Source of the DNA: Antricoccus suffuscus
Lineage (GTDB): Bacteria; Actinomycetota; Actinomycetes; Mycobacteriales; Antricoccaceae
Direction of reading: 5' to 3'
DNA: 42,713 bases
NCBI RefSeq assembly: GCF_003003235.1
Contig: NZ_PVUE01000027.1
Span: forward strand, 1 to 42,713
The first letter of the stretch is position 1, and each line of letters starts with the position of its first letter. The position numbers were made by a program, and so were the translations under genes. Shown here piece after piece: positions 1 through 7,910 of the stretch. The notes below the pieces were generated by a model. That model was given only the letters and a program-made list of their open reading frames with translations. It was not told the origin of the DNA and made no database searches.

Positions 1-1361
1 TAGGTGATGGTCTGGATCATCGCGTCACACGCGAGTCGTTGCGCGGTCGCGGGACTGACCGACCCGACCCCGCCGATGGCGCATACCTGCGGATCAGTGA
101 CTTGCAACGCACTACCCGGTAGCGCTCCGGCGGGAGCGTTGGAGTCCGATAACGCTCCGGCGGGAACACTATCGTCGGGTTCCGCTCCGGCGGGAACACT
201 ATCGTCGGGTTCCGCTCCGGCGGGAACACTCTGGTCGGGTTGCGCTCCGGTGGGAGCGTGGGAGTCGGGGCTGGTCGGTAATGGTGTCGCGAGCACCGAT
301 GCGCCGACGTGGACCACGACCAGGTCGCGGTCGGCGCCGGAATGATCACGCGGCGCGTGATCGAGGTAGGACGCGGCGACTTCTAATAACGCATCCGCGC
401 GAGTGAACGCCAACGGCTCCGACCGCGTATCCGAGTCCGATTCCGACTCGGACCGTGTCTGCGACTCGGGGTCGGTTGTGCTCGGTGTTCCGGCCGGAGC
501 GCACCGATCGTCCGCGGCACCGTCGGGTGCTCCCGTGGGAGGGTTCTGCCTGGCCTGTTCGCCGCGCACGTCCGCGGCGTGGGTGGGACTGTTCAGGTAG
601 TCCAGGGCTTTCTCCAGTGCCGCGACCACGCGCGCGCCGTCCTCGGCCGGCAGTACCGCGCGTAGCGTGATCGTGCCGTCGTGACTGGTCGACCAGGACG
701 CGGTGCGGAGTTGTTCTGCCTGTAGGCGGTCGCGGCGGGTCCGGCGAAACGTGCGGATACTCGCCTCCAGTTGGGCCGCGGACAGCGCTTCGGCGTATTC
801 CAACAGGACCCGTTCGTCGACTTGCCCGGCGATCCGGGCGCATTCACGCACTTTGGAGTAGGACAGGCGGCCGGCGTCGAATGCCGCGCCGAGGAGTGGC
901 ATCAGCGCCAGGGACCGCGCGACGCGGACGTGTTCTCGGGCGGTACTGGTCCCGGTGCTGCAGTACACGGATAAGAAATGCGCGGTGCTGTTGATACCGA
1001 AATACGATAACGCGCCGCCGCGTTCGTCGAACTCGGCGATCAACCGGATCCATTGCGCGGTCGTGGTCGCCATGATGTGCGCGCCGGCGGTGATTTTCGC
1101 GGCGAGGGCGTAGTCGTAGGTCGCTTCAGGGTCCTCGATAGGAGTCAGGAACGTCGGTAGCGACCTCCGCTCATCCTGGTCACCCTCGTCCCCGTGGTCG
1201 CGGTCGTCCCCGTGGTCGTGGTCATGGTCGGGTTCGGTGTGGCCGGTGACGGCATCGACGGCATCACGCAGCCGGTCATTCGGGTCAGCTTCGACGACCG
1301 CGTCGGGCTGGCTGGGCTCGGTGGACCGTTCGGGTGCGGCGTACTCGGGTCCGGTAGGCAT
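1..1361 (-). CDS. DUF222 (13E12-repeat) protein, 3' end outside window
   Basis: The minus frame from ATG at 1361 stays open to base 1 (453 codons), so the C-terminus, where this family usually has its HNH nuclease domain, is not visible. AGGAG lies about 8 nt before the ATG. After an Asp/His/Gly-rich N-terminus (EPDHDHDHGDDRDHGDE) comes a classic DUF222 core: GGALSYFGINSTAHFLS, STAREHVRVARSLALMP, AGRLSYSKVRECARIAG. The visible end (VSPATAQRLACDA) matches the region just before the HNH domain in relatives. The linker holds Ser/Glu/Asp repeats and five decapeptide repeats. Function in the cell is unknown; members are multicopy in many actinobacteria and are suspected mobile or nuclease genes. 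The family call is firm; catalytic competence cannot be judged. Confidence 0.88.
   Translation of the reverse strand, partial: MPTGPEYAAPERSTEPSQPDAVVEADPNDRLRDAVDAVTGHTEPDHDHDHGDDRDHGDEGDQDERRSLPTFLTPIEDPEATYDYALAAKITAGAHIMATTTAQWIRLIAEFDERGGALSYFGINSTAHFLSVYCSTGTSTAREHVRVARSLALMPLLGAAFDAGRLSYSKVRECARIAGQVDERVLLEYAEALSAAQLEASIRTFRRTRRDRLQAEQLRTASWSTSHDGTITLRAVLPAEDGARVVAALEKALDYLNSPTHAADVRGEQARQNPPTGAPDGAADDRCAPAGTPSTTDPESQTRSESESDSDTRSEPLAFTRADALLEVAASYLDHAPRDHSGADRDLVVVHVGASVLATPLPTSPDSHAPTGAQPDQSVPAGAEPDDSVPAGAEPDDSVPAGALSDSNAPAGALPGSALQVTDPQVCAIGGVGSVSPATAQRLACDAMIQTIT
121..270 (-). repeat. 30-bp tandem repeat inside the DUF222 gene
   Basis: Five consecutive 30-bp units begin at 121, 151, 181, 211 and 241. 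The two central units share the core GCTCCGGCGGGAACACTATC and the outer ones are diverged. Read on the minus strand, each unit encodes a decapeptide of the type DDSVPAGAEP, so the array keeps the reading frame and should vary only linker length. Confidence 0.9.
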
Positions 1362-1901
1362 GGGTGGCTCCTGTTCGGATTGCCGCGGCACCGGTTCTCG
1401 ACACCACGGTGGATGGGTCTTCTGGCCTCGACGCTAGCCCGACGCACCGACACTTTCCGCCGACCGCGAATGCCCATTGTTCTCCTACACAGCAGTGCTT
1501 TGCGGCTCGTCTCGACCACGCCGAAACCCAGGAGGATACCGCCGTGATGCCGGCGCGCCGTCACCCAACCCGGGAGCAGACCAGCGTGAGGCACGGACTC
1601 GCCGACGGTGGGCGCGTCCGTTAATGAGTTAAATAGTGCGGAAGAGGTCGAACCGTGCTTGCAGACGTTCACGATCGGGTCGTTCGCGAGGATTGGCAGG
1701 GAGCACGATTGTTGCGCCATGCATCTGGCATCAGACGGTCCATCTGGCGAACTGAGGATCGACAAGGTCGCGTTGAGATCTCGTGGATTCCAGATTCCCC
1801 GTGTGGTGTCGATGCAGCGAGGGGTACCGATGCGCGACGGGTTGGCAGGATCACCGTCTCACCGATTGCCAAGGAGCACGCCCGACCCGCAGACTTAGTG
1901 A
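1362..1901. other. 540-bp region without a convincing gene
   Basis: The side next to 1361 should hold the promoter and leader of the DUF222 gene; a TAGCGT hexamer on the minus strand near 1431-1437 is only a weak -10 candidate. The rest has short overlapping ORFs on both strands with no family signature. The longest plus-strand candidate (GTG 1655 to 2002) runs into the LysE gene in another frame and has no recognisable domain. The stretch could be a decayed gene. Confidence 0.5.
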
Positions 1902-2531
1902 GTGACTTGGAACGCCTTACTGAGCTTCGTCCTGCTGTGTCTGCTGCTCAACATCACTCCAGGACCGGACACGTTTCTGATCTTGCGGTATGCGTTGCGT
2001 GATGTGCGAGCCGGTATCGCGGCCGGCATCGGCTCCAGCATGGGTTACCTGCTGTGGGCGGCAGCGATCGGACTCGGTCTCGCCGCCCTGATGGAACAGT
2101 CCGCTACGGCGTACCGGATCGTCAAGATCGCCGGTGGGATCTACTTGTTGTATCTCGGAGTCGTGGCATTGATCCGCTTGCGCAGAGCGGGTGGCCTCGC
2201 CAAGGACGTCATGGCGGTGGAGCGTCGTTCGCTTTTCCCGGCGCTCGGTGCGGGTTTCATGTCTACGTCGCTCAACCCGAAGGTCGGACTCTTTTTCATC
2301 GCAGTCGTGCCGCAGTTTCTGCCGGCCGGACACGCACACTTCATGTCCACTATGTTGCTTGGCGCGATTAGCGCGTTGTGCGCGGCGCTGTATCTCGTGG
2401 CACTGTCACTCGTGGCCAACCGGGCCGTGGCATGGCTACGCCGGCCAAAGGTGACCAAAGCTCTGGAACGGACCAGCGCCGGCGTACTAGCCGCGTTTGG
2501 TATTGCGACGCTCGCCAGCGCGACGCAGTAG
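1902..2531 (+). CDS. LysE/RhtB-family amino-acid exporter
   Basis: A 209-residue membrane protein of the LysE superfamily, which exports amino acids or related small metabolites by proton exchange; the substrate cannot be read from sequence. The N-terminal signature NITPGPDTFLILRYALRD is diagnostic, followed by a Gly-rich second helix (AGIAAGIGSSMGYLLW), the first-half motif KIAGGIYLLYLGV, and the mid-protein SLNPKVGLFFIAVVPQF. About six hydrophobic segments are visible. The start is taken as GTG 1902; AAGGAG at 1871-1876 is about 25 nt upstream, too far to be a good ribosome site, so the start is not well supported. It converges with the SDR gene, leaving 7 bp between the two stops. Confidence 0.85.
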   Translation: MTWNALLSFVLLCLLLNITPGPDTFLILRYALRDVRAGIAAGIGSSMGYLLWAAAIGLGLAALMEQSATAYRIVKIAGGIYLLYLGVVALIRLRRAGGLAKDVMAVERRSLFPALGAGFMSTSLNPKVGLFFIAVVPQFLPAGHAHFMSTMLLGAISALCAALYLVALSLVANRAVAWLRRPKVTKALERTSAGVLAAFGIATLASATQ

Positions 2532-2538
2532 TTCCGAT

Positions 2539-3297
2539 CTACAGCTGAATTCCGCGAGTAAGCGCACCGTCAACGACGAGGTTGGTGCCGCTGATCCTGC
2601 TGGACACGCGGCTGGCGAGAAATACGACAGGCGCGGCGACCTGCGCAGGCGTGCCCATCTTGCCTGTCGGGTTGAGTTCCATCGCCGTCGAGAACAGACC
2701 GGGGTCGCCGGTTTCGATGTTGGACCACACGCCGCCCTCGAAATACGTGTTGCCGGGGGAGACGGTGTTGGCGCGAATTCCCTTCTCCGCCAGCTGCAAC
2801 GCCAGCCCGTGGATGTATCCGACGATCGCGGTCTTCGCCGTACCGTAGGGGCCAGACGCAAAATCGGACTCGCGCCCAGACACGCTCGAAATCGCCGTAA
2901 TAGAAGGATTGTCGCTCTGTTCGAGGTGCGGCAACGCGGCCGTCGCCATCCGGACGGTGTGCATGAGGTCGACGTTGATGCTCGTAACCCAGTTCTCCGG
3001 AATGTCGGGAATCGCGAGCGCGCTGACGCTCGCAACAACCGCGTCGAGCCCGCCGAACTTCTCCGCAGACGCATTCACCCAGTCCGTCAACGCGGCCTCG
3101 TCGCCGACGTCGACAACCGTTCCGGTCACGTTGCCGCGGGACTCCAAGTCGGTCTCGGTCGCCGCTACCTCCGCGGCGGTGCGAGCGCAGAATCCGACGA
3201 CCGCGCCCTCGTCGAGGAATGCCTCGACGATCGCCCGCCCGATTCCTCGCGTGCCTCCACTGACCAATACCTTCGCGCCAGTGAGCTGCAGATCCAT
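2539..3297 (-). CDS. SDR-family NAD(P)-dependent oxidoreductase
   Basis: A 252-residue classical short-chain dehydrogenase/reductase. The nucleotide-binding glycine motif is SGGTRGIG (residues 13-20), a VVDVGDE acidic motif sits near 61-67, the catalytic Ser lies in SSVSG (137-141), and Tyr151 and Lys155 form YGTAK. The C-terminus has the usual SGTNLVVDGALTRGIQL ending. The usual NNAG motif reads VASVSAL, a deviation seen in some subgroups. ATG 3297 is preceded by GGGGAA. It is the last gene of the minus-strand run 6380-2539, 49 nt after the acetamidase-like gene. The substrate is unknown. Confidence 0.88.
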   Translation of the reverse strand: MDLQLTGAKVLVSGGTRGIGRAIVEAFLDEGAVVGFCARTAAEVAATETDLESRGNVTGTVVDVGDEAALTDWVNASAEKFGGLDAVVASVSALAIPDIPENWVTSINVDLMHTVRMATAALPHLEQSDNPSITAISSVSGRESDFASGPYGTAKTAIVGYIHGLALQLAEKGIRANTVSPGNTYFEGGVWSNIETGDPGLFSTAMELNPTGKMGTPAQVAAPVVFLASRVSSRISGTNLVVDGALTRGIQL

Positions 3298-3346
3298 GAG
3301 ATTCCCCGTCTTTCGTTGTAGAGCGTTGCAGAGCTGCTTTCTCGGC

Positions 3347-4354
3347 TTAAATGCCTAACGTGGCGCCTCTCGTGCGCAGGTCCTCGTGCAGGCCGCCGTA
3401 CGGTGCAGTCGCGCGGGGGAGCAGATCCTTGGCTACCTTGGCCGCGACGCTGTAGTTGGCGTCAACCACGTTTGCGATCGGCGCCTCGGTGATCTGCGAG
3501 CACAGTTGGTACGAGTCCATGGTGTGTAATCCGGTCAGCTCTGAGACCCAGTGCACGAGGTCGACGTTGGCGATCCGCCAGGAGTCCTCCATCGGCCGGC
3601 TCGAGCCGATGGTCATGACGTGCGTATCTGACTCGATCCGTGGCCAGCCGGGTCCGCCGCCTTTGATCAGCTCGACGATCAGCGTCGTCGTCATCGCGCC
3701 TTCCACCGCCGTACCGCATGACTCGCCCTCGCCCTGCCGGTAGTGTCCATCGCCGATCGAAAACAGGGCGCCCTCCACGTTGACGCCGAGGAAGATGGTG
3801 ACCCCGGCCCGCAGCTCCGGCGTATCCATGTTGCCGCCGAACCGGTCGGGCACGAGCGAGCTGCGCGCCTCGCCGCCCGCAGGTGCGACTCCGACTGTGC
3901 CGAGCATCGGCGCAAGGGGGAGCTCGATCTGGTGATCGCTGTGTCGTGCGGCGAACCCGACCGTGCCGCGAGACCGGTCGACCTCGTAAATCCACGTGGT
4001 GTCAGGCAGATGATCCTGCAGCGTCGCGAACCGGTCGGTGCTGGTCAGCCCGCCGAAGAACGGCATTGCTGCCGACGCGCCCCAGTCGCGGGCCGGTTCG
4101 AGCGCGACCACATGCAGCGCGAGAGTGTCACCCGGCTCGGCGCCCTCCACCCAGAACGGACCGGTCTGCGGATTGACGTAACGCAGGTCGACTTTGTCAC
4201 TTGAGACGTCATCCACCGAGCGCAGCTTGCCGCCGAACGCGTCGTCCGACCACAGCCGTAGCGCGGTGCCGGGCTTGACTCTCATGATGGGCCGGACGCC
4301 GCCGAAGGTATATGCGTATTGATCGGCAGTAGGCGTGAATTCGACCAGATCCAT
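3347..4354 (-). CDS. Acetamidase/formamidase family protein
   Basis: A 335-residue protein of the FmdA/AmdA family, cytosolic hydrolases that release ammonia from formamide or short aliphatic amides. Family features include GPFWVEGAEPGDTLALHV near residues 65-82, a GNMD motif near 175, GVNVEGALFSIGDGHYRQGEGE near 190-211 and the C-terminal DANYSVAAKVAK. The start is ATG 4354; a -10-like TACAGT lies 6 nt upstream, suggesting a leaderless transcript, so the longer upstream reading (to 4399) is rejected. It lies 56 nt after the ATP-grasp gene and 49 nt before the SDR gene. Amide specificity is not predictable from the sequence. Confidence 0.85.
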   Translation of the reverse strand: MDLVEFTPTADQYAYTFGGVRPIMRVKPGTALRLWSDDAFGGKLRSVDDVSSDKVDLRYVNPQTGPFWVEGAEPGDTLALHVVALEPARDWGASAAMPFFGGLTSTDRFATLQDHLPDTTWIYEVDRSRGTVGFAARHSDHQIELPLAPMLGTVGVAPAGGEARSSLVPDRFGGNMDTPELRAGVTIFLGVNVEGALFSIGDGHYRQGEGESCGTAVEGAMTTTLIVELIKGGGPGWPRIESDTHVMTIGSSRPMEDSWRIANVDLVHWVSELTGLHTMDSYQLCSQITEAPIANVVDANYSVAAKVAKDLLPRATAPYGGLHEDLRTRGATLGI

Positions 4355-4360
4355 GCGGTC

Positions 4361-4366
4361 ACTGTA
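4361..4366 (-). promoter_or_regulatory. -10 hexamer for the acetamidase-like gene
   Basis: TACAGT (minus strand) ends 6 nt before ATG 4354, the spacing expected for a leaderless actinobacterial mRNA. No clear -35 is seen. If real, this gene can be transcribed independently of the DUF427/ATP-grasp genes upstream. Confidence 0.45.
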
Positions 4367-4410
4367 GCCAGCCCGCACCCGAAACGGCCAGAGCCGCAAA
4401 TGCCGCTGGC

Positions 4411-5241
4411 CTACTGGCCGCTGGCGAGCAGAGAGCGGAGCGACGTACCCATCGCCGCTACGAAGTCATCCCGGGTCTGCGGGTCCAAGACCTCCAGAGA
4501 CAAATACGGATTGAGGTCTTCGAGCTCGACCAGTAAGAGCGATCCGTCCGGTGCACGACACGCATCAACGCGAGTAATGCCGTGGGTCAGCGTGTTCCAC
4601 TCGACGAACCGGCTCGCGAACTTGAGGTCGGCAGACGTGGGCTCGTAGCGCTGCAACTTCCAGCGGTGTTCGGTATCCGGCGCGTAGAGCGCGTACTGAA
4701 AGTGGTCGTCCACGTAGTAGAACGACACTTCGTAGTCGAAGTCGATACGCGGCTGGATGAGTACGCCGTCGGCGACATCTTGGAGTCCTTCCAGCGTCAC
4801 GAACTCGAGCCCGTGCGAGTCCGCGCCGTCTTTCGGCTTGACGACGTACTCGGCGACTTCCGGCAGTCGGTCGAGATCCGCGGCCCGCTCAATCGTCGGG
4901 ATGACGCGATAGCCGGCGACGGTGAGATCGAGCAGGTACTGTTTGCCCGCCATGTCGCCGCGCCCGTCGAGCGAGTTGAAGATGAGCGCACCGGACCTGA
5001 TTGCGGCCGCTCGGAAGTCGTCGTACTCGCGCTGGAAGCCCATGACGGGTCCGCTATTACGTACGACGACGGCGTCGAAGGCCGGCATGAGGGTCTCGAC
5101 GTCGTGCGGGTGGCACAGGGCGATCGTGAAGTCTGGCCGCAGCCGCGCGGAGAGGTCGATGTCTTCCGCGTGGTAGACGCGGCCTCTCGCGTCGTATCCC
5201 AGATCGGTGACGTACAGGACTCGCGGTTTAGCCGCCGGCAC
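4411..5241 (-). CDS. ATP-grasp domain protein
   Basis: A 276-residue protein with an ATP-grasp-like layout. A pre-ATP-grasp N-terminus (VLYVTDLGYDARG, then DAVVVRNSG) precedes the nucleotide-binding strand EYVVKPKDGADSHGLEFV near residue 135. Next come VLIQPRIDFDYEVSFYYVDD and the Mg-ligand region LLLVELEDLNPYLSLE near 240-255. The family ligates a carboxylate to an amine or thiol through an acyl-phosphate; the substrate here is unknown. GTG 5241 follows the TAG of the upstream DUF427 gene with no base between them, so translation is probably coupled. Family call is good; specific function is unassigned. Confidence 0.75.
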   Translation of the reverse strand: MPAAKPRVLYVTDLGYDARGRVYHAEDIDLSARLRPDFTIALCHPHDVETLMPAFDAVVVRNSGPVMGFQREYDDFRAAAIRSGALIFNSLDGRGDMAGKQYLLDLTVAGYRVIPTIERAADLDRLPEVAEYVVKPKDGADSHGLEFVTLEGLQDVADGVLIQPRIDFDYEVSFYYVDDHFQYALYAPDTEHRWKLQRYEPTSADLKFASRFVEWNTLTHGITRVDACRAPDGSLLLVELEDLNPYLSLEVLDPQTRDDFVAAMGTSLRSLLASGQ

Positions 5242-5604
5242 CTACGGACGCTCTTGCGGTACGCCGTCGATCGTGATGTCTACGATCTCGTTGTAAAACG
5301 CGACGTTGCCGGTGATGTCGCTGATCTCGTCGTACGGCGCGGAATACGCCCAGGCGACGTTCTGCAGGTCGCCCGCGTCCCAGTACTGGTCCGCGTCGCC
5401 TTTGTACGGGCAGTGTGTGCGGTTGGAGTTGGGCGTGAGCGTGTCGAAGTTGACGTCCTCGCGGGGAAGGTAGTAGCGGACCGGGCATCCGGTCTCATGC
5501 AACAGCACCGGATTTTGCGTGTCGGCGAGGACGACGTCGCCGACACGCACCGTGAGGTGCGCGGTCTTGGGCTCGAGCCGGATGCGCTTGGCAGTGTCGG
5601 GCAT
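5242..5604 (-). CDS. DUF427 protein, single domain
   Basis: A 120-residue protein made of one DUF427 (NTP_transf_9-type beta-fold) domain. Conserved blocks are PVRYYLPREDVNF, THCPYKGDADQYWD and NVAFYNEIVDITIDGVPQ; the HCPYKGDA segment is the family hallmark. ATG 5604 has AGGAG about 6 nt upstream; a longer reading to 5760 lies inside the preceding gene and is rejected. It begins 8 nt after the two-domain DUF427 gene and abuts the ATP-grasp gene. The domain's biochemical role is not established. Its C-terminal half is nearly identical to that of the neighbouring gene, indicating a tandem duplication. Confidence 0.85.
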   Translation of the reverse strand: MPDTAKRIRLEPKTAHLTVRVGDVVLADTQNPVLLHETGCPVRYYLPREDVNFDTLTPNSNRTHCPYKGDADQYWDAGDLQNVAWAYSAPYDEISDITGNVAFYNEIVDITIDGVPQERP

Positions 5605-5822
5605 AGATGCTCCTAATTTGGACGGTTGGCCGGATCGCTGAACACCGAATCGGGCCGGGCCTGCGGTACGCCGTCGATCGTGACATCCACGATCTCGTTG
5701 TAAAACGCCACCATCCCCGCGATATTCCCTACCGCTCGGTACGGCGCGGAATATGACCACGCGACATTTCTCAACTCGCCGGCGTCCCAGTATTGGTCGG
5801 CGTCGCCTTTGTACGGGCAGTG
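5255..5822. repeat. Diverged direct repeat in the two DUF427 genes
   Basis: Segments at 5255-5300 and 5662-5707 share GCGGTACGCCGTCGATCGTG and most of the following bases. A second matching pair lies near 5381-5414 and 5788-5821, sharing GCGTCGCCTTTGTACGGGCA. The offset is about 407 bp in both pairs, as expected from a tandem duplication of the domain-coding segment. Confidence 0.75.
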
Positions 5823-6380
5823 GCTACTGTTCGTGCTCGCGGTCAAGGCCGCGAAATCGACATCCTCGCGCGGCAGATAGAAACGTATCGGCAGGTCGGT
5901 CTCGAACAACAAGACCGGCCTGGCGCTTCTGGCGAGAGCGCGCCCGTTGGCCGAGATCTCGATCCGCCGGCTGCTCGCGATTGCCTCGACTCTTTTGCGG
6001 GGATCACGAGGGTGACCGCGGACCTCTTCGTCTTCCTCCATCCAACGGTCGAGTACACCGGGCTGCCAGCTGAAGATATAGCGGTCTCGCAGCGCCGGAT
6101 CGTCGCGTATCCATGCCGCGTGCGGGACGACACGACCCTCGATCTCAAGATCAAACCATTGGGCGACTGGCCCGCGAGGCAGGAAGAAAGACGGCTCTGT
6201 GGGCGGCGCGCCAACCGCGGGACGTAGGAGATCGCGGCGGATGTCGGCGCCCGTGAAGGCATACCAGGGGATCGGGAACGCTGGTTCTTTGAAGATCATC
6301 GGCGCGCGACTGTCGACAACGGCGGTCTCACCGACGTAAGCACGCACCCACTTTTCGCCGTGCTCGGTATAGACGGTCAT
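5613..6380 (-). CDS. DUF427 protein, two domains
   Basis: A protein of about 255 residues with a diverged N-terminal DUF427-like half (EKWVRAYVGETAVVDS, later FFLPRGPVAQWFDLEI and YIFSWQPGVLDRW) and a canonical C-terminal half (PIRFYLPREDVDF, SHCPYKGDADQYWD, VAFYNEIVDVTIDGVPQ). This two-domain arrangement is known in actinobacteria. The start is uncertain: ATG 6380 fits the domain but has no clear Shine-Dalgarno; an in-frame GTG at 6479 adds 33 residues without similarity. It heads the minus-strand run and is divergent from yggT, so both promoters lie near 6380-6512. Function unknown. Confidence 0.78.
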   Translation of the reverse strand: MTVYTEHGEKWVRAYVGETAVVDSRAPMIFKEPAFPIPWYAFTGADIRRDLLRPAVGAPPTEPSFFLPRGPVAQWFDLEIEGRVVPHAAWIRDDPALRDRYIFSWQPGVLDRWMEEDEEVRGHPRDPRKRVEAIASSRRIEISANGRALARSARPVLLFETDLPIRFYLPREDVDFAALTASTNSSHCPYKGDADQYWDAGELRNVAWSYSAPYRAVGNIAGMVAFYNEIVDVTIDGVPQARPDSVFSDPANRPN

Positions 6381-6511
6381 CTGATCAGTGTGCGCGATCT
6401 CGACTCTCTTGGGAACTGCTGCTGTGCGGCGTGATGTGACGGAGATGTATTTGAAGTCACCCCCGACGTGTGGTGCCACCGCCGCGCGCTCGAACCATGG
6501 ACAATGGAGGG

Positions 6512-6790
6512 ATGGACGTCGTACTGGCAGTGGTGCACACACTGCTCTATTTGTTCCTCGTATTCCTATTGGGTCGCCTGGTCCTGGACTACGTGCGAAT
6601 GTTCGCCAAGCGCTGGCGCCCGTCAGGCGCAGCGGCAATGGGCGTCGAAACTGTGTATACGGTGACCGATCCACCGCTAAAGTTGTTGCGTAAACTCATC
6701 AAGCCCGTGCCCTTAGGTGGGGTGAGCCTGGACCTAGGGTTTATGGTTCTTGTGATTGTGGTTTACATTCTCCTGCGCGTGACCGGCTAG
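6512..6790 (+). CDS. YggT family membrane protein
   Basis: A 92-residue protein with two hydrophobic helices (VVLAVVHTLLYLFLVFLLG near 3-21 and LDLGFMVLVIVVYILL at the C-terminus) separated by the YggT hallmark TDPPLKLLRKLIKPVPLGG. In actinobacteria yggT sits beside sepF and divIVA in the division/cell-wall region, as here with divIVA 49 bp downstream; an envelope or osmotic role is inferred from that. GGAGGG touches ATG 6512, which is too close for a normal ribosome site. The in-frame ATG at 6497 (adding MDNGG) is therefore a fair alternative. Confidence 0.85.
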   Translation: MDVVLAVVHTLLYLFLVFLLGRLVLDYVRMFAKRWRPSGAAAMGVETVYTVTDPPLKLLRKLIKPVPLGGVSLDLGFMVLVIVVYILLRVTG

Positions 6791-6839
6791 TGCCGAGCGC
6801 GCGCCAGGCGAGTTACCCGTTACGAAAAGGATATAAGTA

Positions 6840-7901
6840 ATGCCGTTGACACCCGCAGACGTGCACAATGTGGCGTTTAAGAAACCGCCTATTGGCAAGC
6901 GCGGTTACGACGACGAGGAAGTGGATGCGTTCCTTGACCTCGTCGAAGCCGAACTCGCACGCCTCATTGAGGAGAACGCCGACCTGCGCAACCAGGTAGC
7001 CGATCTCGAATCCCGCGCGGGCGGGTCCGCGGCTTCGTCTGCGTCCTCCAGCACCGGCCAGTACGCCGCACTCCACAAGAGCAACGCCGTCGACGACAGT
7101 GAAAACTACTCCTCGTCGTCCGCGACGGGGCAGTACGCGACACTCGCGCAGAATGCTCGCGACGAAGAGCCCGGCGCCGACACGCAGAATGGCGCACCCC
7201 AGGCGCCGTCCCCGCAGGAACCTGCGCAGCAAGAAGCCCCAGCGGCAGCGGCGGCGCAGCCTGCGCCGGCGGCGCCAGCATCGAGCCCGGTGGGCGATCA
7301 CGAGAAGGCATCGCGAATTCTCGCGTTGGCTACTGAGACCGCGGATCGGCACCTCAGCGAGGCAAAGAGTGAGGCGGACAAGCACCTGTCCGACGCGAAG
7401 ACGCACGCGGAGTCGCTGCGCACAAAGGCCGAGGAAGAGCACAGCAAGCGGATCGGCGATGCGAAGGCAGAAGCCGAGAAGCACGTGACCGAGGCACGTA
7501 CGTCGGCGGCAGCGCTGCTCGCGGAGTCGCAGTCCAAGGCGGCCGCGACCGAGAAGGACGCGCAGACCAAGGCCGAGCAGCTCGCTCAGGCGGCCGAGCA
7601 GAAGAAGGCCGATATCCTGCGCGCTCTCGAGGAGCGCAAGAGCAGCCTCGAGCGGCGGATCGAGTCGTTGCACAGCTTCGAGACGGCCTACCGCACGCGC
7701 ATCCAGGGCTACCTGTCCAGCCAGCTCAAGGAGATCGAGGATCTCCCGGCGCTGGAGCCTGCCGGCGGGATCGCTGGCGACGGTGCGGGCGCTCACAGCG
7801 CGCAGGACCAGGGCGGATCGACGAAGGTCAGCGGTTTCGTCGGCTCGAGCGACGCGCAGAAGCCCGCCTCGTCGGACAAGTCCGAAGACGAGAAGAACTA
7901 A
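6840..7901 (+). CDS. divIVA: DivIVA/Wag31 polar growth and division scaffold
   Basis: A 353-residue cytoplasmic coiled-coil protein that binds curved membrane at cell poles and recruits the peptidoglycan elongation machinery in actinobacteria. The membrane-binding domain is plain ([34 protein letters not shown], read as two blocks). It is followed by a Ser/Gly/Gln/Ala/Pro-rich linker (about 60-155) and a long Ala/Glu/Lys coiled coil (about 165-300) ending [23 protein letters not shown] precedes ATG 6840. The linker makes it longer than Mycobacterium Wag31, a known variation. A strong hairpin terminator follows. Confidence 0.95.
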   Translation: MPLTPADVHNVAFKKPPIGKRGYDDEEVDAFLDLVEAELARLIEENADLRNQVADLESRAGGSAASSASSSTGQYAALHKSNAVDDSENYSSSSATGQYATLAQNARDEEPGADTQNGAPQAPSPQEPAQQEAPAAAAAQPAPAAPASSPVGDHEKASRILALATETADRHLSEAKSEADKHLSDAKTHAESLRTKAEEEHSKRIGDAKAEAEKHVTEARTSAAALLAESQSKAAATEKDAQTKAEQLAQAAEQKKADILRALEERKSSLERRIESLHSFETAYRTRIQGYLSSQLKEIEDLPALEPAGGIAGDGAGAHSAQDQGGSTKVSGFVGSSDAQKPASSDKSEDEKN

Positions 7902-7910
7902 CTAGATCCA

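Noticed and set aside
4-843. Repetitive ORFs on both strands in the first 850 bp (SAPAGTL-type and PPERNPT-type peptides)
   Set aside because: They are other frames of the 30-bp repeat and flanks; the DUF222 frame on the minus strand explains the region.
1655-2002. 115-codon plus-strand ORF before and overlapping the LysE gene
   Set aside because: No family match, overlaps the certain LysE frame by about 100 bp; at most a gene remnant.
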